From the NCBI GenBank assembly GCA_026874595.1, contig CM049314.1:53739812-53803811 (forward strand): DNA of 64,000 bases, written 5' to 3'. Origin of the DNA: Sipunculus nudus. Taxonomy: Eukaryota > Annelida > Sipuncula > Golfingiida > Sipunculidae. Positions within the stretch are counted from its first letter, which is position 1, and each line of letters begins with the position of its first letter. Under the pieces are notes generated by a model, which saw only the letters and a list, made by a program, of their open reading frames with translations, was not told the origin of the DNA and made no database searches. Of this stretch, positions 45,470-57,714 are shown in pieces. The position numbers and the translations under genes were made by a program.

Positions 45470-46290
45470 AACCGTGATAACTGATTTATTAACCCTTAAT
45501 TAGCGAGTCTCAGCATTACTATTGGCCGACACCGGCTAGTTGTTTATTTCATTGTAAACAATTTCAGATACTTTAACCACAAAATCTAAACACTGTTACT
45601 GTTAGTGCTATAAGTAGTAGCTGTAGTACATTTACCACTGTTTACTAGGGATATTATAATCATTTTAAACTTAGAACTAGGCCTACTTATTTGGCTACTG
45701 GTGGTACTTGCTGGTGCTGGACCCGACCCAGACTGGTATCTCCATCACACTATAAGGCTGTTAGGTCATTATATAAGTTTTGTTATAGCCCTGACCGGGT
45801 TTATGTATTGGCCGTATAAATATTATTACTCTTTTTTTATATTTGCTCAAAAATATGAATGACAGTTAAACATTTCAGCGAATCTAAAACTGCAGTCAGC
45901 AAAAATGTGAAAGTGACAAGTGTTAAATGATGATTTTTTCTTTCCTATATATTATATACAGAGACATGAATTCTGTGTTTAGACGGTTTTCTCTAACATT
46001 ACTAATTACTAATTCTCGGCTCCCCTATCAGCATTAACTATCTGCTGGCACTGGGCAATTGTTAATTATACTGTAAACAGTTCCAGATGTTTTACCAATA
46101 TTTTGAACACTGTTACTGTTAATGTTAAAAGTTGAAGTAGTGAGTACAACTGCAAGTGATACTATTATTATTTTTAACTCACAACAACTGATTAGGCTAC
46201 CAGTGGTGCTTGATTGTGCTGGGCTTGGCCCAGACTGGTATCGCTATGGCATTGTTGGGGTATTATTGGTCTGTTATTAGAATGTTAATT
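45470..46290. repeat. Tandem duplication, ~510 bp unit
   Basis: Two diverged copies (about 45480-45780 and 46000-46290). Shared blocks include AACACTGTTACTGTTA, a TGTAAACA(A/G)TT block and CCCAGACTGGTATC. The spacing of matched blocks is 501-517 bp. The unit is non-coding. Confidence 0.7.
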
Positions 46291-46299
46291 TGCATATTT

Positions 46300-46900
46300 G
46301 TCTTGATTGATGTTTTGACACATCTGAATTAGTTGCAGATGGTATTTATAACTTATTATTATTACTTTTGATTACTTATTGTCAATTCATTTCCCCTTTT
46401 TGAGTTGGAACCTTCACTTTTAGATTAAGATTTAAAGTACTATAATACTAATAAATATGTGTTTAGATGATATTACTGAATAGTCACCCAGTATATATTT
46501 GCAGTATCCATCTATCTCACTGGGTAAAGAGAATGTAAATAGCATAAATATTAATAAATTAATTATTTAAATTTAATAAATAATAATGCAAGGATATTAA
46601 TATTGTACTATTAGGCATAATACCAGTCAACCAGACTTATAAATCATCCTGGATAAAGGAATTTGTAGTACAGTGTCTGTATTAGACATCTTCAACTTGT
46701 TTATTTTGCTGAAACATTATAAAGTCTCATATTTACATGAGATTAAATGAGATTGTTTAGTTAATTTAATATACATCTATGATACCATTACCATTTATTC
46801 TAACATTTGTATAATATATTTAAGTGGAATATAAGGCAATTGTAGTTTTAAGAAGGAGCCATGAACAGTCGTTGTATTTTGCCACAACCCCTTTCAGCAT
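46300..46900. other. AT-rich stretch; nothing recognised
   Basis: No gene or repeat seen. Confidence 0.5.
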
Positions 46901-46974
46901 CTCATTAGACAAGCACTCTTGCTGAGCTGTATCAGTACCAGCAGCACCTACTGCATGTCAGGACCAAGAAGTCT

Positions 46975-47062
46975 GTTATACACGATGTCCCAGATGTGTT
47001 TTATGTATTTGTGGCTTGTTATACACAATGTCCCAGATGTGTTTTATGTATTTGTGGCTTGT
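46975..47062 (+). repeat. 44 bp tandem duplication
   Basis: TGTTATACAC(A/G)ATGTCCCAG... through TTTGTGGCT occurs twice, almost identical. Confidence 0.9.
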
Positions 47063-47230
47063 TATGTTTTATGTGTATTTGTTCTCATTCTAGTTTCAAA
47101 TCAATACAAAAGACAGGATATGGATATCATTTTATTTATTTGCTGGAGACTAATAATATGTACAAGATAAACTCAACAGGGTATTATACTTTCATAGATA
47201 AGGGAGTAATAGACATAGCTAATTGTAACC

Positions 47231-48450
47231 ATGGCAGATATATGTAATATCGCATCTTTGAATGTAAGAGGTTTAGGTAGTAATGTAAAAAGAAGGTAAA
47301 TATTTTATTGGTTGAATAGAAAAAAATATGATATAGTTTTTCTTCAAGAAACACACAGCAGTTTAGAGAATAAAAAAATGATGGAAAACCAAGTAGGGGA
47401 ATCAAATTTATTTCAGCCATGGCACAAATCAAGCCAAGGGAGTCAGTATTTTAATAAAACACAAATCAGGTATCCATGTTAAAGACATTAAGATGGTCAA
47501 ATGTGGAAGGTTTATAATTATTAATACCACAATAGGGATCCATAATGTAACCTTAGTGAACTTATATGGGCCAAACAAAGATGAACCAGAGTTTTTTTCT
47601 GGATCTTATGAATACATTAACTAATTTACATACAGATAAACTGATTATTTCTGGTGATTTTAATGTAACAATAAACCCTACAGTTGATAAAGAAGGTGGA
47701 AATAAACACACTCAAGAAAAATCAAGACAGACAGTATTACAATGGATGGAACTTGCACAATTGACAGACATCTGGAGAGCACAACATTCAGGGACACTTA
47801 ATTACACATGGCATAGGTACAACCCAAAACCTGTGTTTTGTCGCCTGGATTACTTTCTAATTAGTGATAGTCTTTGTAATTACATTTATAGTTCTGACAT
47901 TGATAGTAGATATAAAACAGATCATTCACTGATAAATATAGTTTTAATGTCAAGTGATCATCCATGCGGGCCAGGTTACTGGAAACTCAACTGTTCTCTC
48001 CTGGAAGATGAGACTTATATAAAACAGATTAAAGAATGTATAAAAATGACTGTAAAATATAATATAGAAGCTAACCCAGCCACACTTTTGGATACATTAA
48101 AATGTCAAATAAGAGGTGAAAGCATAGCTTATGCTACTAACAAAAAGAAAAAAAATTGTTGATAAATTAATTTTATTAGAGAAAGAAATGCGCAAAGCCC
48201 AGTTCCAATATAATAAAACTAATAACTTAGAAGATAAATGCAAATGGGAAATAACAGTAAATAATCATAAATGCTTCATTGAGGAACAAACCAGGGGAGC
48301 TGTAGTCAGATGCAGATCCAGATGGTTCTCTGAAGGAGATAAACCAACAAAATATTTTCTTAATTTAGAAAAAAGAAACTTTGAACAAAAATCAATTCTT
48401 AAGTTGAAAGATAAAAAAGGAAAACTCATTAAGGACACAAAACTAATTTA
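47231..48450 (+). pseudogene. LINE ORF2: endonuclease and linker
   Basis: The ATG at 47231 opens MADICNIASLNVRGLGSN, the start of an apurinic/apyrimidinic endonuclease that nicks the target for reverse transcription. QETHSS follows at about 47350. Frame 47566-48162 continues with ISGDFNVTINP (active-site Asp/Asn), LNYTWHR and FCRLDYFLIS, and DHSLINIVL with the catalytic DH pair. Frame 48131-48451 gives the linker with RCRSRWFSEGDKPTKYFLNL, typical of the L1/Tx1 group just before RT. Stops at 47297 and around 47480-47560 break it. Confidence 0.9.
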
Positions 48451-50032
48451 AAAGAACATTTTCAGTTTTATAAAGATTTATATACACCAGTTGAAACTCA
48501 AGTTAGTTGTACCCACCAGTTTATTACAAAAGAGGAATTAAATACACTAAATGAAGAGGAAGCACTCATTTGTGAAGGAGATCTTTCTCCATCTGAATTT
48601 CATAAAACAACAAAATCCCTCAAGATCAATAAAACACCAGGGCTTGATGGATTCCCAGCAGAATTTTATCAAAAATTTTGGTTGAATTTAAAAAAATACT
48701 TTATGGATGCTATTAAATATTCCTTTAACAACAATACACTGCTATTAACAATGCGCCAAGGCATCATCTGCCTTATCCCTAAGAAAGGAAAATATTCTCT
48801 ATTATTGAAAAACTGGCGTCCTCTCTCTCTTTTAAATACAGATTAAAAAAATACTTGCCAAGACCTTAGCTAATAGACTCAAAACTACACTACCTTTAAT
48901 CATCCACTATGATCAAACAGGTTTTATGAAAAATAGATATATTGGAAAAAATATAATCAAAATTACAGATATATTTGCTAATTCAAATAAACATAAGATA
49001 AAAAGCTATCTCATATCAATAGATTTTGAAAAAGCCTTTGTTTTTTTAGAATGGCCCCACATTCAAAATACATTAGAGTTATTAAATTTTGGACCACATT
49101 TTAGGAAATGGGTACAAGTACTTTTTTCAAATATTAACAGTTGTGTCATAAATAGAAGATGGGCAACTACATACTTTCCTTTAAGGAGAGGTCTAAGGCA
49201 AGGTTGCCCCTTGTCTCCCTATTTATTTATACTATCCTCCGAAATTTTAGCTGTTAAGATAAGGAATAATGCAAAATTTAAAGGTGTTAATATTTGGGGA
49301 AATGAACACAAATTAATTCAATATGCAGACGATACAGTTGTTACTCTCACTGGTGGTTCCCAGTCTGTTAAAGAACTTCTTAAAACATTTGAAATGTTTC
49401 ACAAAATCTCTGGACTAAAAGTAAATGTTGAAAAATCTGTAGTCACGCCTATGACACTTTATGCTGATGAACAAGATAATATAGAAAGCTTAGGTGTAAA
49501 ATGGAGCACTGAACCAGTAAAAATTTTAGGAATATCTGTCCATCCTGATTGGAGAAAAATGAAAGACATTAATTATAAAGAAATCCTCAGTAAAATTAAA
49601 ACAATAATACATGTATGTTCATACAGATGTATGTCACTGTCAGGGAAAATTACCATTATAAAAGCCCACATCCTATCGCAACTGATGTATGCACTGCAAG
49701 TGTCACCAAATCCATCCTTAGCTTATATAAATGACATTGAAGCCTTACTTTGAAAATTTATATGGGGTAAACAAGACAGGATAAAACGAACTACTCTTAT
49801 AGCACCAGCAGAAAAAGGGGGACTAGTTATGGTACATTTGAAATCTAAATTTGATTCTTTAAAAATTTCTTGGGTAAAGCGTTTGTTGTCGGGCCCCTTG
49901 GAAGAAGGTTGGAGGCTAATTGTCAATTTACAATTTAAGAGACTGGCTCTTACTTATTCAAATGTAACCTTAAGTCATGTGATACAGAGAAATTTGATAA
50001 AACATGTAATCCATATTGGAGAGATGTTTTAA
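48450..50032 (+). pseudogene. LINE ORF2: reverse transcriptase
   Basis: NKTPGLDGFPAEFYQKFW (about 48630-48680) is RT motif 1. Then come WRPLSLLNTD with a TAA after it, TGFMKNRYIG, ISIDFEKAF (the first catalytic Asp), GLRQGCPLSPYLFIL and the catalytic QYADDTVV (about 49318-49341). The main open frame is 48926-49753 (275 codons); a TGA follows at 49751-49753 before KFIWGKQDRIKR. The thumb-like region continues to about 50030 with one frameshift near 49830-49950. Confidence 0.93.
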
Positions 50033-50607
50033 ATGCATGGTGCAAATACAATTTTAAAAATGTATATACTCCTGACGCAATTTTAAGCCAAGAGTTATTT
50101 TTCAACTCTCATATAAAAATAGATAAAACAACGGAGTATAATAAAGATTTATCTAATGCAGGTGTAACAAAATTGTACGATGTTTTAAAATATAATGGTA
50201 AAAACTATATATTCCAGTCATATGCAGAACTTGTAGACAGTACAAAAGCAAAAATTGACAAAATGCAGTATATGTGTTTAATCCAAGACATCCCAGCTGT
50301 TTGGGAAAAAAAACTGTGAAAACATGTATAAACATGGATAACTACAGTCCATATAAACCAAAAATTGAAACAATAATGAACATCAAGAAAGTTGCACAAA
50401 AGGTGTATAAGGATTTAATTCTAATAGTCTGTACAGAACCCAAGAAGGCTGTTGATAAGTGGTCTAAAGAAATGCAGTGTGATTGTCAAGATTTAGTATT
50501 TGAAGCCCTCAAGAACATAAAAAGAACCACAGTATCAGAAGTGTTAAGGATGTTTCAGTTCAGAATAATTCACAGAAGTATAACTCTCAACCCTTTTTTA
50601 TATAGGA

Positions 50608-50740
50608 CTAGCAAATACCCGTGCTACGCACGGTTTGGAGCGAACACGACGATCCGTACGGTGGTATCATAATTCCATCGAAAATCCGGAGATACGGAAG
50701 ATCATACAAATCGCCTTACGCTATTAATATTAATTATAGA
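50608..50740 (-). repeat. Possible inner mini-Helitron / repeated 5' end
   Basis: A second 5'-like terminus, A|TCTATAATTAATATTAA, lies at 50741-50724 and is followed on the minus strand by the same CGATTT...CTTCCGTATCTCC and CCGTACGGAT blocks as the outer 5' end. The 133 bp from there to CTAG could be a minimal Helitron of its own. Confidence 0.55.
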
Positions 50741-51411
50741 TCCATTATATATATAGTGTTGTGGATAAAAATCTTTCGGGATTGTTTCGGATCAGCGTCA
50801 GTGGCACACAGTCTCCCGAATTAAGCCAGTCCCTAAAATGTGGTCGGGGTCTTTGACAAATAGTCACCTACACATATACCATGTGACATGAGAAACTGAT
50901 CTATAATATCACATATACATACAAAAGAAACCGTCCAAAAAATAGACTTTAGACGAAAATGCAAAAAAAACAGCTTTATTTGTGGAAATAGTAACAATGA
51001 TGGCCATGACTTATACGCAGTAAGCATACATACTGAATGAAAGAAAGTCTTTCAAAACAAAGAGTATTACATAAACATCATTGAAAATGAAATGGCACCT
51101 GCATGTAAAAGGAACTAATACCAGCACAAACTGTAACAATTTTACAGGAGATTTACATTTGTAACTGCTGTAATGAGGAAAAATCTCCATTTCAAAACAT
51201 TTTAAGTCAATATTATATATATATACAACTTTGGTAATGTATAATGGCACTCAACACGTGTACACATCACACTGTACCAACCAAGATGTGAATTTGGTTA
51301 ACATTTTCTTTACAACTGTCACATGGTAGGCCTACATGTGTTGGTGAATATTTGTCAAGGACCTCAATCTCATGCAAGGCCCTGGACTTCGTGCGACCGG
51401 TGATTGTATAA

Positions 51412-51721
51412 GGCCAAAAAAAAAAGGTTTGGTTCTTAGACACCGCATTCGTCAATTTTACGCCCCGCCCCCCCCCCCCCCCGCATGTTTCAAAATTGTT
51501 ATTTTGATTTTCATCTTTAAAGAAGATAAAATAATACAATTTTAATCCGATTTCTTTTGTTATAGAGTGCTTTTGCCTGTTTAGCAAAACAAATCTGTTA
51601 TTTTCACTTTTCCCTTATCATATGGCATTTTTATCGAAACATACAAAACAAAGGTAAAATATCGCCCGCCCGCACAGGTTCTGAGAAAAAATGCCTGAGA
51701 ATCAAACCTTTTGTTTTGGCC
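51412..51721. mobile_element. MITE copy 3, GGCCAAAAAA family, TAA target duplication
   Basis: 310 bp, both ends intact (GGCCAAAAAAAAAAGGTTTG and inverse), flanks TAA (51409-51411) and TAA (51722-51724). Same orientation as copy 2. A C run (about 51469-51482) interrupts the left part. It is inserted in the Helitron. Confidence 0.88.
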
Positions 51722-51800
51722 TAACCATCACGATTTTCCTGTTACACGGTAGATGTGCACTCAAGCATATCAGGTCATGTGAAGGAGTCCTCTTTTTGCA

Positions 51801-51817
51801 CCCCCCCCCCCCCCCCC
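51801..51817. repeat. Poly-C tract
   Basis: Seventeen C within the Helitron. Confidence 0.9.
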
Positions 51818-52654
51818 GGTCGCAGGAAGGCCTGCAAAACAATTCTTTCAAAGATCCCCCTTTTGAGAAAGGATCGCCGATGGGGATTATTTCGGGCCGG
51901 TGACCGCAAATATAAGAAAACCCCAAAAGAGGCCCCCGGAGTAAAACCCTGTCCCGCCATCACACATGCTGTGGCCATTGTGTTACCGGGCCCGAAGACA
52001 CAAAGAAAAGAGGCGCCCGCGGGGGAGCAAATATTAAAACTATTAATTATGCAGGTAATACGCAAATATTGCAAATAAAAGGGGGCGGAATCTCTCAAAC
52101 CAAGAGCATATGTATGTCGAAAATCACGGCAATCCGTACGGCGGTATCAGAGGAGATACGGAAAATCACAAAAATCGCCTTAATATATAGATAGGTAAAG
52201 CTGGTAGTGAGCTCTGCTCACTCTGTAAAAAAGAGAAGGAAACTCTTGTGCATATATTTTATAGTTGCTGTGTAACACAGACCATATTATCACAATTAAA
52301 AAAATGGCTTGCAAATTTACATATTATAATACCTGAAAGTTGCTTCAGTATGAAGTCTGTTATCTTTAACTACAACAACAATCCTCTGTTAGACACCCTC
52401 ACACTATTAGTTGAACAATTTGTATATGTGAGTAAATGTAAAGATATTATGCCAAATTTCATCAATTACCAATCATATGTCAAACAGATCTATACCATAG
52501 AAAGAAATATTGCTTATAAGAATTGTAACATATCCCTACATTATAGAAAGTGGGATGAAATGTTTTCTGAAACCTCAACTTAGAAGCTGAGAATCATTCA
52601 AACTATCTGACACAGACAACAACCTCTAAGAATCCCCCCCCCCCAATCATTTTT

Positions 52655-53664
52655 ATGCCCCCGCCGCAAAGTGGCCGGGGCATATAGTTTTACCCATGTC
52701 CGTCATTCCGAAATCAAACAGTTGTACGGACTTCTTTTCTCAGTGCCTGCAGATATTGGCCTGATTTTTGGTGTGTGGGCAGATATTGACTAGTTACAGA
52801 TCGAGTTCGCGTTTCGTCCCGGTTGACCTACTTTTGACCGTTTTACGGCTCTTGAACATAGAAAATTTCATGAAAAATAGAAATTTTCATGACAAACACA
52901 CATGTACAGACTTTTTTTCGCAATGCCTGCAGATATTGGCCTGATTTTTGGTGTGTAGGCAGAAAATGACCAGTTACAGATCGAGTTCGCGTTTCGTCCC
53001 GATTGACCTACTTTTGACTGTTTTACGGCTCCTTAACTTAGAAAATTTCATGAAAAATAGAAATTTTCATGACAAATACACATGTACAGACTTTTTTTCG
53101 CAATGCCTGCAGATATTGGCCTGATTTTTGGTGTGTGGGCAGATATTGACCAGTTACAGATCGAGTTCGTGTTTCGTCCGGGTTGACCTACTTTTGACCG
53201 TTTTACGGCTCTTGAACATAGAAAATTTCATGAAAAATATAAATGTTCATGACAAATACACATGTACAGACTTTTTTTCGCAATGCCTGTAGATATTGGC
53301 CTGATTTTTGGTGTGTCGGCAGATAATGATCAGTTACAGATCGAGTTCGCATTTTGTCCCGGTTGACCTACTTTTGACCGTTTTATACGGCTCCTAAACT
53401 TAGAAAATTTCATGAAAAATAGAAATTTTCATGACAAATACACATGTACAGACTTTTTTTCACAATGCCTGCAGATACTGGCCTGATTTTTGGTGTGTCA
53501 CTTGATAATGACCCGTTACAGATCAAGTTTGCATTTTGCCCTTGTTGAGCTACTTTTGACCATACGAACTTAACAAAATTTTACAAAATTTAACAAATGT
53601 TTCTAATTTGCCCCAGGCGGGGGCATTCGTGTCATTCCGACACATCTAGTTTTTCGCTCTCTCT
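52655..53664 (+). mobile_element. Helentron-like (HINE / pearl-type) element with a tandem core
   Basis: The left end starts ATGCCCCCGCC in a T-rich site. The right part has the inverse GGCGGGGGCAT followed by a GTGTCattccGACAC hairpin and terminal CTAG next to TTTTT. Between them are five tandem units of about 180 bp. Inverted subterminal ends, a central tandem array, a short 3' hairpin and a CTAG end next to T are the marks of Helitron-like HINEs, including the pearl elements described in bivalves. No coding capacity. Confidence 0.75.
52725..53580 (+). repeat. Five tandem ~180 bp units
   Basis: GCCTGCAGATATTGGCCTGA or a close variant recurs at 52745, 52925, 53105, 53285 and 53467 (periods 180, 180, 180 and 182). 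Each of the first four units ends in a CATGAAAA...TTTTCATG inverted motif. The last unit is the most diverged. Confidence 0.93.
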
Positions 53665-54190
53665 TGTGCATGTTTTTTTTTTCATGATAACCCCCCTTTC
53701 TCCACCCTGAGATCATCTTCATGCAACCATGAACAAAATTTAAACTAGTTGATAACGTTTATTTTTAAATATATACTAAAATACTTGTGCAAGAGAAATT
53801 CTGTTCTTACTGTAAGTTTGACTATATACGTATTATGTTTTATTTCATGTACTTTGTTTCACGTAGCATTTATCTCTTAAGTACGACTCTCTCCCTATTC
53901 TACGTACTACTTTGCTGCGTCACTTGTGTTTTGCTTGTATTGTACTGTCATATTATTTGTTGTAAGTCGCTTTGTGAGTGTATTGTACTGTTATAGTAGT
54001 TTCCTTTTTGTAATATGATTTATGGAACAAGGGACCCATGGGTCACGGCGCTCAGCTGATTGTGATTAGACCATAAATGTTTCTCCATTGTGATACTATA
54101 TCGAGTCAATAAAGCTTATGAATATCATGGACATGTTGGGCTATTATAAAGGAATGTAATGTAATATGTGAGTAAATAATAAATGAAATA
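53665..54190 (+). other. Probable LINE 3' untranslated region
   Basis: Non-coding, T-rich. It ends after a GGGACCCATGGGTC palindrome (54031-54044) and AATAAAGCTT. Assignment to the LINE is by position only. Confidence 0.4.
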
Positions 54191-57100
54191 AACTGACTGA
54201 TGGATTAATAGAGTAAAATATAGTGGTTTATTTTTTATTTATTTAGGAGGGGTTGAAAATTGAGATATATCTGAGCAAATATGAATGCAATGACAGCAGT
54301 AATAAGCAGTAGTAGAATGATGAATAGGCCACTTGTTGAAGGATCTATAGTGTATGGAAGTCTGCAAGATTTCAATTTGACAGATATGATGTTATGATTT
54401 ACTATGCTGATGAGGGGATTTATGAATTTGTTACTGTATGACACAATATCTCTTCAGTCTTGACAATGTACATTATTTTAATGCCCACTATGTCTACATA
54501 TTACACAATATTGACATAATATCTGGCATGTACATAGGTACCTATGGACGAATAGTTATACAAAATATTAAAGTATGAATATATCTGATTCATCTTGTTC
54601 TTGTTTACTGAGGCTGACATTGGGATGGGTCTCAGAGAAGGGAACAGTGAGGGCAGCTATGAGGTGGTTGTAGAGAGAAAACCAGAGAGAGCGAGAGAGA
54701 AAGAGAGACAGAGAGCATTCAACAGTACTTAAACACCTGGAAGGTTAAAATCTAAAATATTATGAAAAGCAGTCTGATCGGAAAAGGTAATCTTGGCCAT
54801 GGTTGGTTGATATGATTGAAGAAATTGTTGCAAAGAATATTTTGAGATCTGACCATGTGTTTCCATTGGTTACCTTTTTGATAAGCTGTTGACAGTTCAA
54901 CAGTTTACAGATTTGTTTAATGAGATCCAATTATTTTAATAAACCGATTTTCTAATTTATCATATGTATATGGTAGCCATAAAGTCCCCACTTAACAGGT
55001 GGAAGGATTGACAGGGGGAGGGGGTTCTGATGGGAGTTAAAACGCCACAGTCTTTCTGTATATATTATCTTTAATTATTAAATTTTATGGAAAAGCAATA
55101 GAACTATTGTTCACAGTGCCAAAGAGCAAGGACTCTATGGGGTGGGGGAAGGGGATGGTGGGAGTTACACCACCCTTGCATATTCATACAGGATATTAAA
55201 TTGAATTCAAGTGCTTACAGAGAAAAATGTTTATTCATAATTATTAAATATTTAAGCAGGCAGAAAGGTGGAGAAACAAAGCAAATCATTTTTATTCCCT
55301 TTCTATTGAGCCAGGAAAAATTAACAATATTTGCCTTTATTCCTTTTTTTCAATACATCATTTTTTCCAGGTTTAAAAATATAACTACACATTAACAGTA
55401 TAATACATATATATATGAATATTTCAGTTGATTCACATTTCTAAATTGCTTCAACATTCATAGCTAATTAATCTGGTTTATAATACCTGTCAACATTATG
55501 GGGTGCAGGGAGAATGGGAGGCTTAGGGGTGAGAGAGAATGGGAGAGAAAGAGAGAGAGAGAGAAAGAGAGAGAGCAAGAGAGAGTGAGCTAGACAGTCA
55601 TGGAGAGAGAGAGAGAGAGACTGCCAGAGAGAGAGAGGCTCTCTGGTAATTACTGCCTGACCCAGCCTGACCCAGACAATCAAAGAGGCAGTGGCTAGGT
55701 CAGAAGTTGAACCAGGTATGTAATACTGCCCTGAGCATACATTTCGCTGACCAGATGAAAACAATCAAGGCATGGTGCTTGAAAACTTGAATCACATCTA
55801 CAGTTTTTGATCAATTGGTTTCAAATTTCAGATTTAACAGATGAAATGCTTATGTGTACATGCTGTGAAAATTAAATCCACAGCACTAACACTAGAAACA
55901 GGAAATAAATGTCCACTGTAAGTCATGTTAATTATCATGCACGCTTTTTACAAAGGAGTTAACTGTTATTCAACAATTTCAGGTTGCCCATAGCCAAAAG
56001 TACCACTAGCACAAATGGTATGAGAGTTAAACTATTCATTAAAAATTAATTGGAATTATTGGGAAAAATATAATTTTAATTAAAAAATATTAACAATAAC
56101 ATTTGAAAAGATTTCTTTCAATAATATAATTGAAATAAATGATTAAAATAAAATTATAAAATATATTCATGAATGCATTAATGAATACATTTTGAAGGTA
56201 TTTGCACTCAAATTCTTTCTTTTTACCTGTATTTGTATTTGTATTAATTTACATTATTGAACAATTGAATTTTTTTTAATCATATTTGAATACAATTATT
56301 AAGTATTCACTCAAGGTCTCATATTTATTCAGTTTCAGTCAAACGAAACTGTTGAGAATCCAGAATATACAAAATTCACAAATTTAAATAATGATTGTAA
56401 CTACCTGGTTTTATGGTTTTATATAAAAAATATTATATTCACTTTTGAATACTTTCACATCACTGTCAAGACACTTGTAACAATTATTAACATTATAGAC
56501 ATCATAATGAGAACTTGTCTTTAAGACCTGAATTTTTTATCAGATTTTAAAAATATTATTTTTTTTTTAATTTGTATCAGAAAAAAAAGAAAATAATCTC
56601 TACTACGAAACTAATACATTAAAATTAACCCAAGGATCAAAACAAACCAATATATTATACAAGGAGCAAACTGGAGTTGGGAATGTTTAATTTTATTAAC
56701 TGAAATAAAGTTATCAGAAATATAAATGTTGATTATTTACCCAGTATCATGTAACAGCTGATACAGCCATGAGTCTGAATGTTATTATTCAAACATATTG
56801 ACATCTTTAATGAGCACTTGTCTGAGTAATTTTTTTAAATTGTTGACATATTTCATTTTTTTTTAATTTTGCAATTAAAAAAGCCCCAACAATTAAACAC
56901 CTGGAAAAGACCTGGAAATTTAGAATATTTAATATGATCAAATGCATCCTAGTCTATAATTAACTTGCTTCACATAATCCCTTATAGTAAACAACAATTT
57001 TATTTAATTATTTATTTTTCATTTTTATGATTGAAATTAAAAAATACCCAATGGTGACTGCGTGGTGTCATTTGAAATATATTTTCAGCAATCCATGAAA

Positions 57101-57700
57101 GCTCCATAAAACATCAGTAATTGCAAGATCCCTGTTACTCATTAACCATAAAATTCCTTTTCCATTTATTTCACTTAAATTTGTTATTGTAAACCAATAA
57201 TTTTTTTTAAATTATTGTTTATTGTTATGTTTTTGGCCAAACAATTGCAAGAGGAGGGGGGTTGAATAGCTATATCCAGCTGAGGCCACCCAAGAGCTGG
57301 CTTGCTGCAGTATATGCCTCGCTTCAAGCATGAAAGGTCAATATGGGGACATATAGAAGGGCTTCAGTACAGCCTAGGTGTGACATGGTCTCTTAAAAAA
57401 TGTAATAAAAGTTACAGTTTTTGGTCAATTCCTTTCAAATTTCAGAATTTAGAAACTGAAATCCTTACGTGTGCATGATATAAAAATTAAACCAACAGTA
57501 CTTACAGGGAAAAAACGTGCCATGCCCAAATTTGGGCAAAATTTTAAGTACTGATTTCATATTTAGGCTAAATATCTTATAAAATTTGAAAAATTCAGAT
57601 CTAATTTTCGGTACACAATTGAATCTTGATTAAATGGAGTTATATCCCTGAAAAGAAGTCTCTAGCTTCAGCCATTCTTATGTTAAGTGAGTTAATATAT
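54191..57700. other. AT-rich stretch with GA tracts; no gene recognised
   Basis: (GA)n tracts lie at about 54685-54720 and 55535-55650. A diverged direct repeat of about 115 bp occurs near 55790-55905 and 57410-57525, sharing ACAGTTTTTG(A/G)TCAATT, CAAATTTCAGA and a TGTGCATG block. Long ORFs are absent. Confidence 0.5.
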
Positions 57701-57714
57701 TTCCTAATTTTTTT

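Larger units (their letters stand above)
50608..52191 (-). mobile_element. Non-autonomous Helitron inserted in the LINE
   Basis: Minus orientation. The 5' terminus TCTATATATTAAGG begins at 52191 and the 3' terminus ends CTAG at 50608, preceded by a CCGTGCGTAGCACGG hairpin (about 50619-50633). The flanking bases are A (50607) and T (52192) in plus-strand reading, i.e. insertion between A and T without duplication, as known for Helitrons. Total 1,584 bp, no Rep/helicase. It contains MITE copy 3 and C-rich tracts. Confidence 0.9.
50274..52582 (+). pseudogene. LINE ORF2 C-terminal region, split by the Helitron
   Basis: Frame 50274-50607 gives VSEVLRMFQFRIIHRSITLN and ends at the Helitron border. 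After the border, the frame from 52192 gives ELCSLCKKEKETLVHIF and YSC, a C-x2-C...H-x4-C finger typical of L1-like ORF2, and ends at TAG/TAA near 52580. The two halves are in the same frame across the single AT where the Helitron inserted. Homologous sequence is at 20984-20718 in the other LINE. Confidence 0.88.
46900..54130 (+). mobile_element. LINE-1/Tx1-like retrotransposon with nested insertions
   Basis: Plus-strand LINE with ORF2 (47231-52582) and probable 3' untranslated sequence to about 54130, where AATAAAGCTT lies near 54108. A Helitron (50608-52191) interrupts ORF2 and a Helentron-like element (52655-53664) interrupts the 3' region. A 44 bp tandem duplication near 46975-47062 lies in the presumed 5' region. 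ORF1 was not found immediately upstream. Stops and frameshifts show it is inactive. Confidence 0.88.

Noticed and set aside
51691-52098. Pro-rich and Gly-rich ORFs near poly-C
   Set aside because: Created by the C17 tract inside a non-coding Helitron.
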